DNA of 64,000 bases from Diadema setosum (lineage: Eukaryota; Echinodermata; Echinoidea; Diadematoida; Diadematidae), in contig NC_092695.1 in NCBI RefSeq assembly GCF_964275005.1, positions 9,010,197-9,074,196 of the forward strand. The letters are read 5' to 3'. Both the position numbers and the translations under genes were made by a program. Positions 13,601 to 25,980 of this stretch are shown in pieces; the first letter of the stretch is position 1; each line of letters begins with the position of its first letter. The notes beneath the pieces were generated by a model that had not been told where the DNA came from, searched no databases, and saw only the letters and a program-made list of their open reading frames with translations.

Positions 13601-16600
13601 GTACAGGATTATTTAGTTCTATCACCTCAGAGCTGAATGAAGCAGCATGACATATATGCATAACATGCTAATGATTTAGATACAAAAGCTCCTTTAGCTC
13701 TGAAATTCCCCCATACTGGACATGACGCAGAAGAATACTCATCAGGCTGAGAGGAAGATGAAAGTGAGAGGAGATGAATACACACAACCAGAGTGGCATT
13801 CATTAGGAAATGAAACAGACGCCACTCGACATGGAAGCTGCACTCAATGTACCCTAGGTAACCATTGTGTTTCATTTCATGCCATGGTCTGCCCACTATG
13901 AAGATATATAATTGCAGATATATGCATCTTTGGGTCCTTCCAGCATTAAGCCAGTACAACTTACCCCAGATTAAAACAAGTTTTGATGGTTTGCACCAGT
14001 AATGCAGACACACCATACAGGAATCTAAGCCCCTATTCATGCACACAGCTAATTCTTCTGCAAATGAAGATAGGGTGATATGCTGTCAGGTCAACTGCAT
14101 GTAATGAGGGGGGGGGGGGGGGTGTACTGAAGAATGTGGTATCAAAGGTACGAGTCCTTATCAGTGAATTATTCAAAGGGATCTCAAACAGACGAGGACC
14201 GAGTGATTAATTAATCATGCATTTGTACGAAAGACATAAGCTTCTACTCATGTAAAGCTATAAGTACTTAAAGGTAACTTTGGGCAAAGCATGATAGATC
14301 CTGTCATCATTCACATTAAACTGACACAGAGATGACCTCAATGGGGAAAAAAAAATGGAATAGAAATTGCTTTGTACTGCAATGTATCAACCGCTACCCA
14401 TAAGATCACATTATAGTCAGAATTGACAAACACTTAGTACTACTTCAGAAGCAAACTGGCAAAAACTACATATCAAAGAATCGCAAATGAAAGCCTTCCT
14501 GACTAAATACAATTAGTAATAGTATTCTATCTTGGCTAGTAACATCGTATTTGCATTAATATCAATCTTTACTTAGATATTCAGGATTTTTATGCCATTA
14601 TTACACTGATCACTCAATGGGACAGTTTCTGTCAAATTTGCATTCATAACTCCCTCTTTATCTTGCAATGAAATGACATACAGACTGTATCTTACTCTTT
14701 TAGGCTTCCTCCCTCTCTCTCTCTCTCAATATTTTCTTTCACCGTACAAAGGCATCACCAGTACTAGTAACTTAACCCCTTCCTTTCTGCACCAAAGAGT
14801 CAAGTGTGCACAAATTTTACACACACATGATAGACAGGTAATTACTGTGCATGCAAAAGGGTTAATTTAATGTTCGTACATGATTCCATTACAAGTCATA
14901 TCATCTTAAATGCTACAATCTATTTTCCCCCTCTTTTTGAGACCCCTACTGTGGTGACATGAGCAACTGGTGAATGGCAGCTTCTGTGTCAAAAGACAAT
15001 GGAAGAACTTTGCCACCAAGGGTTTGTGTGCTGTAGTTTGGTGATAAATTTTGCTGTGAATACAAGAGTGTGGTTGTCAGCACATAACAATACCCGCAAA
15101 CAAAACCTGTGACTGTATGAGTAGCATTGCAGTAGGGATTATGAATTATGAACAGGAGCAGGAATCCTCCCAATGGGAAAAGGGAACGTGTCATGAAATG
15201 AGTACAATCCACACACTGCGAGAGTCTCCCAATCTGCTTGATGACTAATTAAACTCTATATGAAATGAATGCGACCATCATGCACAAACCACTATGACTG
15301 TCTTGTGCTGGAATACAGGCTACTGTAAAACCAGAAATGTCCATTATGTGCATTTTAATTTCGCTAATTTCACGACAGCCAAAATTCTTGTCCACACTAC
15401 TGGTACATGCATTGAATGCCAGTGGCAATTTATGAAAATTTTATGCCACGAAAAAGGCCGTCAGCTTCAATTCACGAAAATTTCATGCCATGAAAACATC
15501 TTGCTTTTCAGTAACGCTTGTGAGGACAGGGAATTCACCTCACACTCATGCTGTCTCAAAGAGAAGATGAATGGATACCTTGTAAGTGTGATGAGAATCG
15601 AGGAGAAAGGTGAAGAGAAAACAAGATTCCCTTCCATGAAAATGCATCTTCCACACATACACTGTACTCCATTTTCCCTCCCATTATGGCAGAATTCAAC
15701 TTGAAATGGCCTATCACATCAATGAAATTTTGATGAATACTCGTTATTCATTTTTGGCAATTTTTTTCATGCATGGTTTATGTACATCCATAAACATACT
15801 ATTCACTCCAGGCTTGGGCAGCATGCAAACATCATAAATCTTCAAGTCTGACCAAAGGAACTGCTAGAATCCTAATCAACATGTAAGTGAGAAAAAAAAA
15901 AATCAGTCATTCATATTTCTGAGCATTTCTAGTACTCCAGACTTATAAATCCAGCAGCAAGCAATCTGCACACAGTATCTTTCCATTTCAAAACAAAATG
16001 CTGATATATAATAGATTAAAATTTTCAGCTATGCAATGTAACTCCTAAAATCAAAACAATATAGGCCTATATGTACACCCTGTAATCATTTTGAATTCAT
16101 ATTTTGATGTATATCTTCAAATCTTTTACTCTTTTTAGAAAGAAAATTGCTTCTTTCAAAGATATTAGTAAGAAGCTGAAGTTTACACACACAAGACAAT
16201 ACTTTGAATAACCAATGGGTGGTGGTTTGTCAATTGATAATGCTCAAGATTGGCACAAGGGATTTGAACATTGGCATGTCTAGACAAACATGGTGCACCA
16301 AGCTTTTTCCATGCATAGTAAAGTTTACTGATGTAGCAACTAAATTGATGAATGTGGCAAGCATTACTAACTGCTTTCTAGACAGGAATCAGACTTTCTA
16401 ATGTTATTCTTTTCGCTGCTTGGAATGATGTTTTACATAATGTGTATAATACACAGTCAACCACACTCGAGTCACATTCAAAGGGACTGATGAAAATCCT
16501 GACTTTCATTAATTTTGACTCACATATTAAGATTCCTACTTACATACCTAGCAACTAGCAAAATTTTTCACTAATTATACCTACCTTTAAATACAGATGC

Positions 16601-19600
16601 CTAATAGAATGCCACACTTCATTGTTTAATGGGGAAAAAACAATGAAACAGACAATTAAAAAACATGTTTAGCATCAAAAGATTGACTTCCTATAGACTT
16701 TAAGAATGAAGTGGATTTGGAATATGCACTCAAAGCTTTTTGTCTGCGTTAGTAAGTCTACATTATTCTTTCTGTTGGCGGCTAAAAGCAAATTTGTCGT
16801 AAGTACAAAAGGCATAAAAATTTGAAAGATGACTATTTAAAACATCAACAAGGTCATTCTCACTTGCCAACACAACTCTCTCTTCGCATTTGATTTGTTT
16901 GTAAACCCCAATGCCTCAAAACTTCACAAAATTTCTTCATCTATCCAACTGCATTTGTGCATCCCTTTCTCGCTTGAGATGCAAATTACACAAGTCACTG
17001 GGAAGTACTGGATGTCGTGTAAAGAAAACGATTTCCAGTGTCAAATTTACACTAAAAAAAAAACTTGCGAAACTGAATACTTGCAAACTTGAGAAAAAAA
17101 ATCTTAAGATTTTAATTTGAGATTTTGTGTAGAAGCTTCAAAAGAAAAAAAAAATGATGCTAATATCTTCAAAGTCTGAAATATTTTGGTGTTTGGATTT
17201 AAGCCTGAATGGCCCTTATTCATCTCGCCAAGATAAATCTGACTATGAGGGAGAGGGATGATTTCTTCAATCACTGTTTAACAGCACAGCACTAGATACT
17301 CAAATGAACTGATCTAATAATGCTCATATTCCATCATTTCAGTGTTTGTGTTTGCACAGAGCACACACCGGTGACATCGCCACATCTTTTGGAAAGAAAA
17401 ACATCAATCACAGCTTGTTAAGCACTCCTCACAGGGAGGCACAATGCCAGATGGCTGATATGGGGGGGGGGGGGAGGAGGAGGAGGGATGCAGTCACTAG
17501 AAAGTTTCAGAGGGTATTCAAAACCTCTTGTAGCTACTCCCTTGGGTGGATTTCATCTTCACAATGCAATGAGGATTGATAAATGCCAATGGGCATGCAC
17601 AGTCACTTCTTCACTCAAGTAATTTTCACTTGGGTACATATTAGCATTGTACACATTTGTACGTTCAGCTGTAGAAATGGGGAAAGGGCCAGCAGTTGAG
17701 AGACCTGATATTTCAGTGAAGAGTCCTGTAATACCTGAACTTGTTTGCTCAAAAAGGGGAGTGGGCATGCAACTGTCGGGAAGTGGAGTTGTATACCTCA
17801 GCAAACATGCTTGCCTTAACTGCCCGCAGCCGCTGCAGTTTCTAATCACAAATTTTTGTTGACTATTAGGTCACTAAAAGGTTAGTGAAGCTAACAAAGA
17901 TATGATGTATCTCACAAACAATGAACTGACTGCAAACTAAAATGTTACACATATCTAGTTGCTGCATGTACTTGGTAAATGGTAATATTTGTCATCAAAA
18001 CAAGTATGCTCTCTTTTACCGCCAATACAAACATTTGCCACTGACAATCAGAGATGATACGCAAAAGAATATTACAAATGCTTTAAATAAGTTGTTGTGA
18101 TAGCATATGAGGAAAAGGTTGTAAAGTTATGGTTTAAAGGTGCATTTCAGATACTTTACTGGTACATGTAATAATATTTCACATCAGGAAGTAACTGGTA
18201 AATCAATAGATCTTACATTCCTAATCCAAATCACTATTACTTCTGAAACTCTGTACCCAGTTATAATCAAATTATATAGATGTTCAAATGCAAAATCCTT
18301 AACAAAAAAAAACAAAAAAAAAAAATCATCTTGACATCTCTTTGTAATAAAGGCATTATTTCAAAATGGCCAAGAAAGAGACTCAGATATCCCACACTTG
18401 AAACTGATCTATTTTTTTCCCCAAAGGACATTTACCATGAAGTTTGATTCTCTGACAGAGGTTGTACCTGTATGGGGCAATTGGCCCAGAAAACAATAAA
18501 CAAAACAATACAAAACAAAAACATTTCAGCAAGACAAAAAAAAACCCACACACACAAAAAAAAAACACAAAAAAACAAGCAAACATTAGCCAGGCTTGAA
18601 TGAATTTTGAACACACAGCAATGACTAACAATGCCACACACCTCTTCCATTTTTTGTAGTAGCATGGCGACCATTTTGAATTGTTTCTCATGCTCATACG
18701 ACTCAAACAGACTCTGTAATGCTGGCACATGCTGACGTCTCTTCTCCAGAAACAATCGACGATCTGCAGAGAACTGTTGTCAAGGAATGTGGAACAAATC
18801 ATTCATAAAATAAATACAGGTGTACTGATGAACTTCTAAATAATCTTATCTTACACTTTGTAATCTATACAAGTGAGTATTCATGCTCAAAAGAGTTCTT
18901 CACAGATTGGACATAATGGTGTGCTCCCGCTATAACAAACACAATTATAACAAACTTGTCACAATGTTCAAGTAAAAATCCAGCTCTCCAAATTATAATC
19001 TATATATCTTTATTGATATTTTATTTGTTTGGGTACAATGAAATTTTGCTGTACCAAAAGAAAACTGCCAGTTCTGAGGAATTCGTTATGACAGGAGTTG
19101 CGTGTACAATGGCATCTTGGTTAACGGACTTGGTCATTATCACAGACTACAAGTGTACATGGTCAAGTGCAAGAATAACTTAGAAATTAAAATCAACACA
19201 CTTGTTCCAAGCCATGTAATTTCACATTATGACTTCTGAGGCACATTTCATTTGGGAGTCTGAAATTATTGGAGCTGTTATGGTAGCAATGGTAGCAGCT
19301 TAAAGAGCCAGTCAGCCCAGAGGGTTTAACGCTGTACAATTCTGGCAACTTACAATCATTGCAATTATCTTTACTACTAAGGGTCCCTTGTTATGATTTC
19401 ATTTCTCATAATCACATTTTCTATTACCGGTAAATGCATATGATGCATCACGCGTTACCCCGGGGTACCGTTGTACCCGGGGGTACCACGTTGTGTAGCG
19501 CCACCTCACGTCGAGTCGAGGACAGCCTCAGAGAAATGCAAGCACTGTGTGTGCGTGTACATAGGCATTCCCATGCCACTGCATGTTATACTACACTGTA

Positions 19601-21407
19601 TGCATGCATGATACGCTGTGCTAGCAATAGCGTGTGCTTCAGTGCAATGCAGTGTAGTGCAATGTAATGTTTTATCACTATTTATATCTGTAGTCAACTG
19701 TGTTTAAAAAGCATTACAGTAAAAATTACAATAATTCAATGAATCATTATAATAATAGTCAATTCATGTTACTTGACAAAATACATTGATTTATAAATTT
19801 ATGTGAACTGTGTATAGTTTCAGCATATCCCTTTAAAATGTCAAGGCAAAGTCATATCTTCATGGTTATGCAAAGTGATGGCACAAAAGTTTTTACTTTT
19901 AATACAAGCATTTATACACGCATTTATATGCATTAAGTTTCTTCTCTCCCCATCCCCCCACCCCCGAAAAAAAAAAGCTCAAATCATAGGCGAGTAGCAA
20001 ACAATGGACACAGCAACAGCTGAGCTGAATTTGAAAATTTTACTATTAATGATGGGCCCAGCTAACACGGGGCGATCTGTTGTATGGTCTGCTGCTGGCC
20101 ATATTCTGAGGGCTTATTAAGTGTCTGATTAGCACTTAATTTTACCGAATTGGTATTCTGAGAACTTAATAAAGTAGGGGGTCTATCAACTACCATGACA
20201 ACAAGCATTTTGGCGGGAAAGTCTTGCGCGCTTGCGTGTATTGACGCGCGTGCACTTCTAGAGGACTTAATCACAGAGTTAATTACAAATCGGTATTCTG
20301 AGCGTGTGATTAAGTATGAAATTTAATGGAAAACTTAATGATACCAAAGAGTGTCATTATTTAAACTTCTCCGATATCACGCATTTCATCGTTTTTTTCT
20401 CGGCCAAAACGATGCTTACCGCCTTCGGTAACTGACGAGCAGTTGAGTCTTGTTGTCATGGTATCCATAGAATTCAGAGAAAAAAAGAAATGTAGGCGAT
20501 GTTCAAGGAATTTTGTCATTTTATGTGAGCTCTTCGCATGCGTAGGTGAAGGGTTGTAATCAAGACCAGAGTGTGCCCATGGAGCTCTTGCGTTGTAATT
20601 ACAGGGGGTGTGTGGAGGAGCGCGCATTGAGGGCATATTTGCGCGCGTGATCATCATTTTGGCTTCTAACAACTCGTCTGATTGGATGGAATAACAATTA
20701 GATGGAAGGAACCCAAGATAATCATAGAGGACTTAATCATACCTTAATTACGTCCTCAGAATACCGATTTTGCCCATGTTAACTTCTTGACTTAATTACG
20801 AAGTTAATTACAGATTTAGTTACGGCCTCAGAATACCACCCCTGCCCTGGACTTAGATTCTCTTCGGTGGATTGCTAAAAACTGTGTGGTGTGTGGTCAA
20901 GTACATTAGTCAGTAGACCTAGGCCTAGTCACAACTCCTGGATTGCCTTTTCTTGACCGTTGGCATTGACTTAAAATAAATAAATAGATCTAGTAGACCT
21001 ACTATATACTAACAGTAACAGTTACATGTCTAAAGGTTAGCATCCATGGTTAGAGTGACTAGACTAGTACAGTACATTTTCTTTATTCTTGATTTAATAA
21101 ACCTCTCTAGATTCTAGGCCTAGGGCCTATTTCAAAATCAAACGTGTTTTAATGACGCTAACTTAACCTGAGGTGGTGAATGTCCATACAGGCCTACTGT
21201 TCACATGATGTGATGCAGCTGAAGTTAGCTAAGCTATTCAACGGGAAGGATACATTCGGTAAGTTCCGGATCGTCCTCGTTGACAGCCCCATCCTTGGCC
21301 TTACGTCCAGCGGACTGCTTCCCCGCTCCCCCTGCGCCTGCCAGCTGGACGACCGTACTCGCCCACAAACTGGCGCTCACAAAGACAAGGACATTTGGGA
21401 GCTTCAT
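6008..21407 (-). CDS. CCDC134: CCDC134-like ER/secretory protein, complete, 6 coding exons, 231 aa
   Basis: Coding exons on the minus strand: 21407-21254, 18763-18642, 10853-10769, 10098-9920, 9293-9222 and 6091-6008 (696 nt, 231 residues; the human protein as I remember it has 229). All junctions are GT/AG and phases match. The start is fixed by an in-frame TAA two codons upstream. Residues 1-24 form a signal peptide (MKLPNVLVFVSASLWASTVV). The segment DPELTEYRRLFLEKRRQ aligns with human DPSLEIYKKMFEVKRRE, and its Tyr codon is split exactly at the exon 1/2 junction. Residues 122-204 match the conserved core (ENVAFVADIALRLPD; NFIPRDPNFVNPY). The tail is Lys-rich and ends GPRVSRSEL, against human GPRISRSQSEL. 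The RSEL end resembles a KDEL-type ER-retrieval signal. Human CCDC134 is a small ER/secreted protein linked to GRP94 stability and osteogenesis imperfecta. Introns are long (the second is 7.8 kb) and full of repeats. Confidence 0.95.
7192..7351. repeat. Direct repeat block, copy 1
   Basis: It shares CCACTGCGTGTCTGTACTA, TACTACGGCGACTCG, AGCCCCACCG and CTTCCACAGT, in the same order, with 7492-7653. It also contains an inverted AGCCCCACCG / CGGTGGGGCT pair. Confidence 0.65.
7492..7653. repeat. Direct repeat block, copy 2
   Basis: This is the second copy of the 7192-7351 block, in the same orientation with small indels, about 140 bp downstream. Both lie in the CpG-rich island. Confidence 0.65.
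8329..8490 (-). CDS. Hypothetical acidic 53-aa ORF in a CpG-rich island inside the last CCDC134 intron
   Basis: The ORF starts MSSPIWVNFDIDDDDEDCSS, continues with an Asp/Glu-rich stretch (about residues 10-45) and ends PERYRGAAP before a stop. An in-frame TAG lies upstream, so the Met is the first available. It sits in GC- and CpG-rich DNA, with a perfect GTCACGTGAC E-box palindrome at 8733-8742 and a CRE-like TACGTCAT at 8705-8712, about 215-255 bp upstream of the ATG. That looks like a promoter on the minus strand. I do not recognise the protein. It could be a short gene, the first exon of a gene whose other exons I cannot find, the remnant of a transposon gene, or a chance product of GAT/GAG-rich sequence. 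No good splice donor is visible before the stop. Confidence 0.25.
   Translation of the reverse strand: MSSPIWVNFDIDDDDEDCSSDDSGEEEEAHEVEEEDGEGEAADEPERYRGAAP
8733..8742. promoter_or_regulatory. Palindromic E-box GTCACGTGAC
   Basis: This perfect 10-bp palindrome has the CACGTG core used by USF, MITF/TFEB and MYC-type bHLH factors. It lies upstream of the minus-strand ORF 8329-8490, with a CRE-like TACGTCAT at 8705-8712. Binding is inferred from the motif only. Confidence 0.35.
10536..10612. repeat. (CA)n microsatellite
   Basis: An interrupted then pure CA/TG tract in CCDC134 intron 3, seen directly. Confidence 0.9.
10854..18641. other. CCDC134 second intron (7.8 kb): repeats only
   Basis: It contains C/G homopolymers (about 12395-12414, 13374-13384, 14108-14122 and 17462-17474), a MITE of the TACTGTAAAA family (15316-15515), a fragment near 12040-12100 related to the 35252-35669 element, and a fragment near 18130-18260 related to the 52142-52555 element. 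No other exon was recognised. Confidence 0.5.
15316..15515. mobile_element. MITE, TACTGTAAAA family, copy 1
   Basis: It begins TACTGTAAAACCAGAAATGT and ends TTTTCAGTA, an imperfect inverted pair. The interior phrase GAATGCCAGTGGCA, then AAAAAGGCCGTCAGCT, is shared with copies at 38524-38730 and (reverse complement) 57535-57738. Confidence 0.6.
18914..19105. mobile_element. pogo/Tigger-like MITE, diverged copy
   Basis: Ends read TAATGGTGTGCTCCCGCTAT and CGTTATGACAGGAGTTGCG. The interior has CTATAACAAACAC and AAAAGAAAACTGCCAG, matching the better copies at 28064-28253 and 36098-36258. Confidence 0.55.
20080..20845. mobile_element. Nested palindromic element(s) built on GGTATTCTGAG
   Basis: An inner pair, AAATCGGTATTCTGAG at 20287-20302 and its exact inverse at 20755-20770, bounds 484 bp. 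A further GGTATTCTGAG near 20151 and CTCAGAATACC near 20829 form an outer pair. The string AGAGGACTTAATCA occurs directly repeated near 20261 and 20726, so two related copies appear nested or fused. There is no ORF of note. It lies in CCDC134 intron 1. Confidence 0.6.
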
Positions 21408-22589
21408 GGTCTTTTACACTTCGAAACTTATGCAGTGCTAGTAGTAGGCTTTCAGCAAAACAGTCTGTGATGCTACTTCCAAAACATGTAACTGAAGCCC
21501 AAAGAAACAAAATGGAAAATCATCCACGGCTAGACTAAATTTACATGTATTTTCTCCTCATTAAACAGCAGACTCCGTCTGTGATCCGGCAAGGGCAAGG
21601 CTAAGGCTGGGACTCGGCGTTGTTTCCACGGCACGGTCGATTGCTGTAATTTACGCAGTCATATTTCAGTCCGCGTGGCTAATTTCAAATCACTGCCTCC
21701 TCTGTGACAAGTCCACTATGGCTACCACTTGATTATTTTGGAGAAAATTTATCCAAAGATCAATTAACCGGGTAAATACAAAATTCAGTGTCCACATCCC
21801 ACACAGCATGAACTATACACAACGGCCTACTCGTCTACCGTACTCTGTTGTAGTAGGTAACTAAACCGCGTATAACCGGGCCGGCCCCGGGAGCGAGCGA
21901 AAGAGCGCTTGCTCTGATGCATGCTGTATCAAGGCACGCGGCTGGGGGCGGGCGCCGGGGGAACGCCACCACCACCAGTATGAAAGACCATCGCACAAGA
22001 AGCCACGTTGGGTGCTGTCTAGCCTCAGGTCAAGAACCTACGTACTGTATATTTTACAACCCAAAAGAATGAACTGAATATAAAGCCGGTTTGAAGTTAG
22101 CTCACGAGTTTATGGGTGCAAATCATGAAATAACCTTTCTGTTTTTCTCAGCTGGTTGGGCGCTTCGCTTGTTCTCAAAGTGGCAAAATGCATTAGCTTG
22201 CCCGGTGTAACAATTTATGAAATTCATAAATCATATTCAAACAAAGAGTGAGCTTGCATATAGACCCTGAATGGTCCACAATCTCACCCTTGGAGAAGCA
22301 ACCATTTCTTTATTTTGCATCGAATGAATTAACAAACTTTTCCTATTGATATTACCAAATACACTATGTACCAGGCTTGCTGTCAGGTGGATGTGCTGAG
22401 ACGGAACATGCATAAGGATTATGTGAATAATAATCACATCACAATTCTCAGTGCACGTCAAATTTTGTTGAATCATCCCAACAAATTTAAAAACCAACTC
22501 CAACCAGCATGACTGTTGATAGAATATCCTCGACCACCCCCTCAAAAATAAAAAAAAAAATAAAAAATATTCTGCATCCCCATTACATA
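21408..22589. promoter_or_regulatory. CCDC134 upstream region, partly CpG-rich
   Basis: Sequence 5' of the CCDC134 start contains a GC-rich patch at about 21876-21975 (GGGCCGGCCCCGGGAGCGAG and a second GGGGGCGGGCGCC run). This fits a promoter region. No TATA box was singled out. Confidence 0.35.
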
Positions 22590-22730
22590 CACTGGGGTGG
22601 ATCCAGGAATTTCGTAAAACGGGGGCGCCTTTACAAAATTAAAAGGGGCGCACAAACCCCCTATTTCTTTTGTTTTTGCAAAAAATAATGGGGGAGGGGT
22701 GCCGGTGCGCTCCCCCTGGATCCGCCACTG
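22590..22730. mobile_element. Short hAT-like MITE with GGATCCAGG termini
   Basis: The left end CACTGGGGTGGATCCAGG and right end CCTGGATCCGCCACTG form an inverted pair (consensus CAGTGGCGGATCCAGG). Length is about 141 bp. A clean 8-bp target duplication is not visible. The hAT assignment is by terminus style only. Confidence 0.55.
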
Positions 22731-24586
22731 CATACATGCATGATGTAATCTTCAGTACCCCAGTCCAACATGATTTTAAGGAGGGGTCCGCCTCCCGTAT
22801 CTAATGCAGTATAATTCCAAACGGTTGTTTGGAATCTATCTAATTACGTATGTATTCATTGGGATGGACGATGAATCCATTTCAAAGAAATCTCTTTCAG
22901 AAACTCTTGGATATTTGCTTAGGACTGTGGAAAGCACTGTGGACTCATGTTTTTGAAGGTTATATGATACAATACTCTACACACCTCAAACAACATATTT
23001 CTTTGCAGTTAAATCTCTTTATTATACAAAAGCATAATTCGAAAATAACATTACATTCTGTTAACAATGAGATGCAAATGGATCAAATTAAAACCTATAA
23101 CAAATTATGTGAATATACACATATGGACTCCCATGTCATACTGTAATACTGTACAAGAAACAATTTTAGCAAATTGCCACTGGCATTCACTGCATTTGCA
23201 GCATTAGTGCATTGTGCAGACAGAAACTTTCACGAATCTTGGCACCTTGCGAAATGCGAGAAGGTTTCATGCAGATGGAAACTTCTGATTTTTAATTCAC
23301 CTATATACAAGGCAAGCAGCTACAGTTATAGGAGTTTAAGACCAGGTTAAAATCTCAAATGCTGTAGGTTTCAATCATGGATGTCATGACTACAACAGTC
23401 AACCTCACTTAATCTGTTTTGACTGAAGAAATAGCTTCAACTTAGAGAAACCTTGACTTATGAGGGACTAAAATCAATAGAATATAAAGAGGAGAGGACT
23501 TGAAAAGGTCTTTGACTTAGGCAATTATTCAACATATGTGAGGCGACTTAAGCAAGGTTGACCGTTCTTTGTAACACTCAGTAGAATTTTTATAGTAGCT
23601 GTGTAATATAAATGTCCTTTTGTTATCATTATCAGTATCATATGATTTTGATATGAGTCCTTTTATATTGCAACTACATGTATGCAATGTATAAGTCCAG
23701 TGGAAAGTAGTAAACACTTTCTGCAGTATTGCCCACAAAGTAAATTTATTTATTTATTTTTTTAATAACCTTCTTTCTCATCCTCTTACAATCCTGCCAT
23801 AACCATTTGCAAAGTCTGATGAAGAAAAGTCACATCATTCCGAAGTCATTGCACAGACAATGAACTCCAAGAATTGAGCCTCGACCTGCATCGGATTCTG
23901 CACAGAAATGTTTATTGGGGAACTCTCCGCACAAACCACGACCATGTGCAAACTTGGATGATAAACATACATATATGTTTCTTTTTTTTTCCCCCTTATC
24001 ATTATTATTCTGTGAACAGAATATCTCTATATTTTGACCTCAATCTTGGTACCCTTACCTTTTCCTGATACAATGTATCCCTGAATCCAATCAGTTAATG
24101 ACAATGTTATAACTGATTTGATGATGAAATACCTCTTTAAGTTAAGATAACGATACAGTTTGTGATATAAAAGAAAATATGGATTTCTGCGCTCCATTCA
24201 TTTTAATGTATTATGGTGTAATACATTATTATATTTAGAACTAAAGTTGTTTCATGTATGAGAAGTATACATAAAAGACAGAATGATTTCCAACAAAAAT
24301 GCAAAAAGATATGTGATATTTGGAAATAAACTGTAAAAATGTAATCCCTTTCTCTGGACGTCTAGAGTAAAATACCCCGTCTGAGGCATGCTTTGTACAG
24401 GGTGCATATTTGTGGCAGGGGCCCTTTCATTCATTGATGAAAAGGCCCAATCACGTGTACACTGTAACTTCCATAACACTCGCGAGTAGCTCCTGCTTGT
24501 GTTCTAAAGTGGGACTAAGCACACATGATGTTCATTAGCTGTTTTATTGATGAAGTGCTGGCACAAACTAGGATGATTACTCTGCA

Positions 24587-25361
24587 TTAACCCTATTCTA
24601 ACTGGGGGGGGGGTCAAATTGACCCCCCCCCTCGACGTTTCGCGCCACGATTTCGCAACGTGCAAAGCTTTTGCCGCGTCGTTTCACGACTTTTTTCATT
24701 GAAGTCTCCCGCATATTTTGAGACTAAATTTGCGACGTCCGGGTACACCATTTGAAGTTACGTAATGTTTTGCATATGCATGTCAACCAAAAAACAGCTC
24801 AAATTCATGATATCGTGTGCAAATCCAATGCAAATTGTGTTTTTTGGTTAAATTGATATAAATTAGATTATTTCAACTTTTAATCATTGAAATTAATCAA
24901 TTCTGGTGTAGATAAGCCTGAAAAAGTGCCTGCAACAAGTTTTGACAAAAAACAATAGAAAACAAAAGGTTGAAAAAACAATAAAATACATAAGAAATTA
25001 ACAAAACAATAAAAAACAAAAGAAATTAATTTCAATTGAGCTATTTTTTTACACAAAAATTGTTTGATGTGTCTTGAGGAATTCTGACACAAAAATTTAG
25101 CAATCCTCCAGACTTTTTAATGGAGTTATAGGTGAAAATATGATTTCATGCACAAATTTGCATAATTAATTTATTAAAAAATAGAAAGGCAATATTTTTC
25201 TATTGTATGACGATGTAATCTTGTAGTTGACATCCAGCTCTATCTTCAGGCAAAATTTCGCGGCGATCGCGCGATCGGCGGCCGAGATCTGAAGGGGGGG
25301 TCAAATTGACCCCCCCTCAGTAAAAACTTGGTCTCAAATAGCCCAGTTAGAATAGGGTTAA
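24587..25361. mobile_element. TTAA-flanked TIR element with subterminal hairpins, copy 1
   Basis: TTAA flanks both sides, and the ends are CCCTATTCTAACTGG and CCAGTTAGAATAGGG (exact inverse). Just inside each end lies the palindrome GGGGTCAAATTGACCCC within longer G and C runs (about 24605-24631 and 25295-25318). A GATCGCGCGATC palindrome lies near the right end. The central 500 bp are AT-rich without an ORF. A second copy in reverse orientation is at 42905-43676. TTAA targets are typical of piggyBac and Kolobok elements; this is non-autonomous. Confidence 0.75.
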
Positions 25362-25806
25362 CTTGCACTTCACATACAAAATTTTATGTGAGTTTGCCAA
25401 CATATTTCTTCTATATCAAAACTCAAGGCACGTCCATGTCTGCTCTATGAAACATCATGGTCTTCATATGATAGTTTGCAAGACTTTCCAGTAGGTATGT
25501 CCTTCCCCTGCACAACAGTGGTACCTGGTACCTTGCTACACAGTGCTGGTGTAAATACATAGTAATAGTTATGGCAATAATAATCAAATTTTCTGTGCAA
25601 ACAAAAGCAGAAGCATAGAAAATAAGAAATCTGATATGCAGAAAACAAGCTACATTTACACATTTGGTCCATTTCTCTAATAATCATGGATGTCATGAAA
25701 TGATTCTAAATTATCTCTCTAAATCCTATAAAGATAGCTGTCTTTGACAGTGTAATCTTGGCACTGCATAGCGAATCTCAGACACAGTATCCCAGGGCTT
25801 GGCTTC

Positions 25807-25812
25807 TTTATT
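25807..25812 (-). terminator. Candidate COMMD5 polyadenylation signal AATAAA
   Basis: TTTATT on the plus strand reads AATAAA on the gene strand, about 170 nt past the COMMD5 stop. It is the canonical hexamer at a plausible distance. The cleavage site is not visible. Confidence 0.4.
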
Positions 25813-25980
25813 ATGTTACACGCTGAGTGCAATCTCAGCTCAGTGCACATCCAAGCACAAGATTTTTTTTTCAGGTTGCTTCAGTCCTTGAATTCTGCAC
25901 CCTGTATCCATGTACATAGAGTCTCATGTTGTAAAGCAGCAGCACAACATTGGCAGGCACCATATTTAGAGGATGCCAAA

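Noticed and set aside
13627-14046. 139-codon minus-strand ORF
   Set aside because: No recognisable motif, no domain pattern and no neighbouring exon evidence; its composition is like the surrounding intron.
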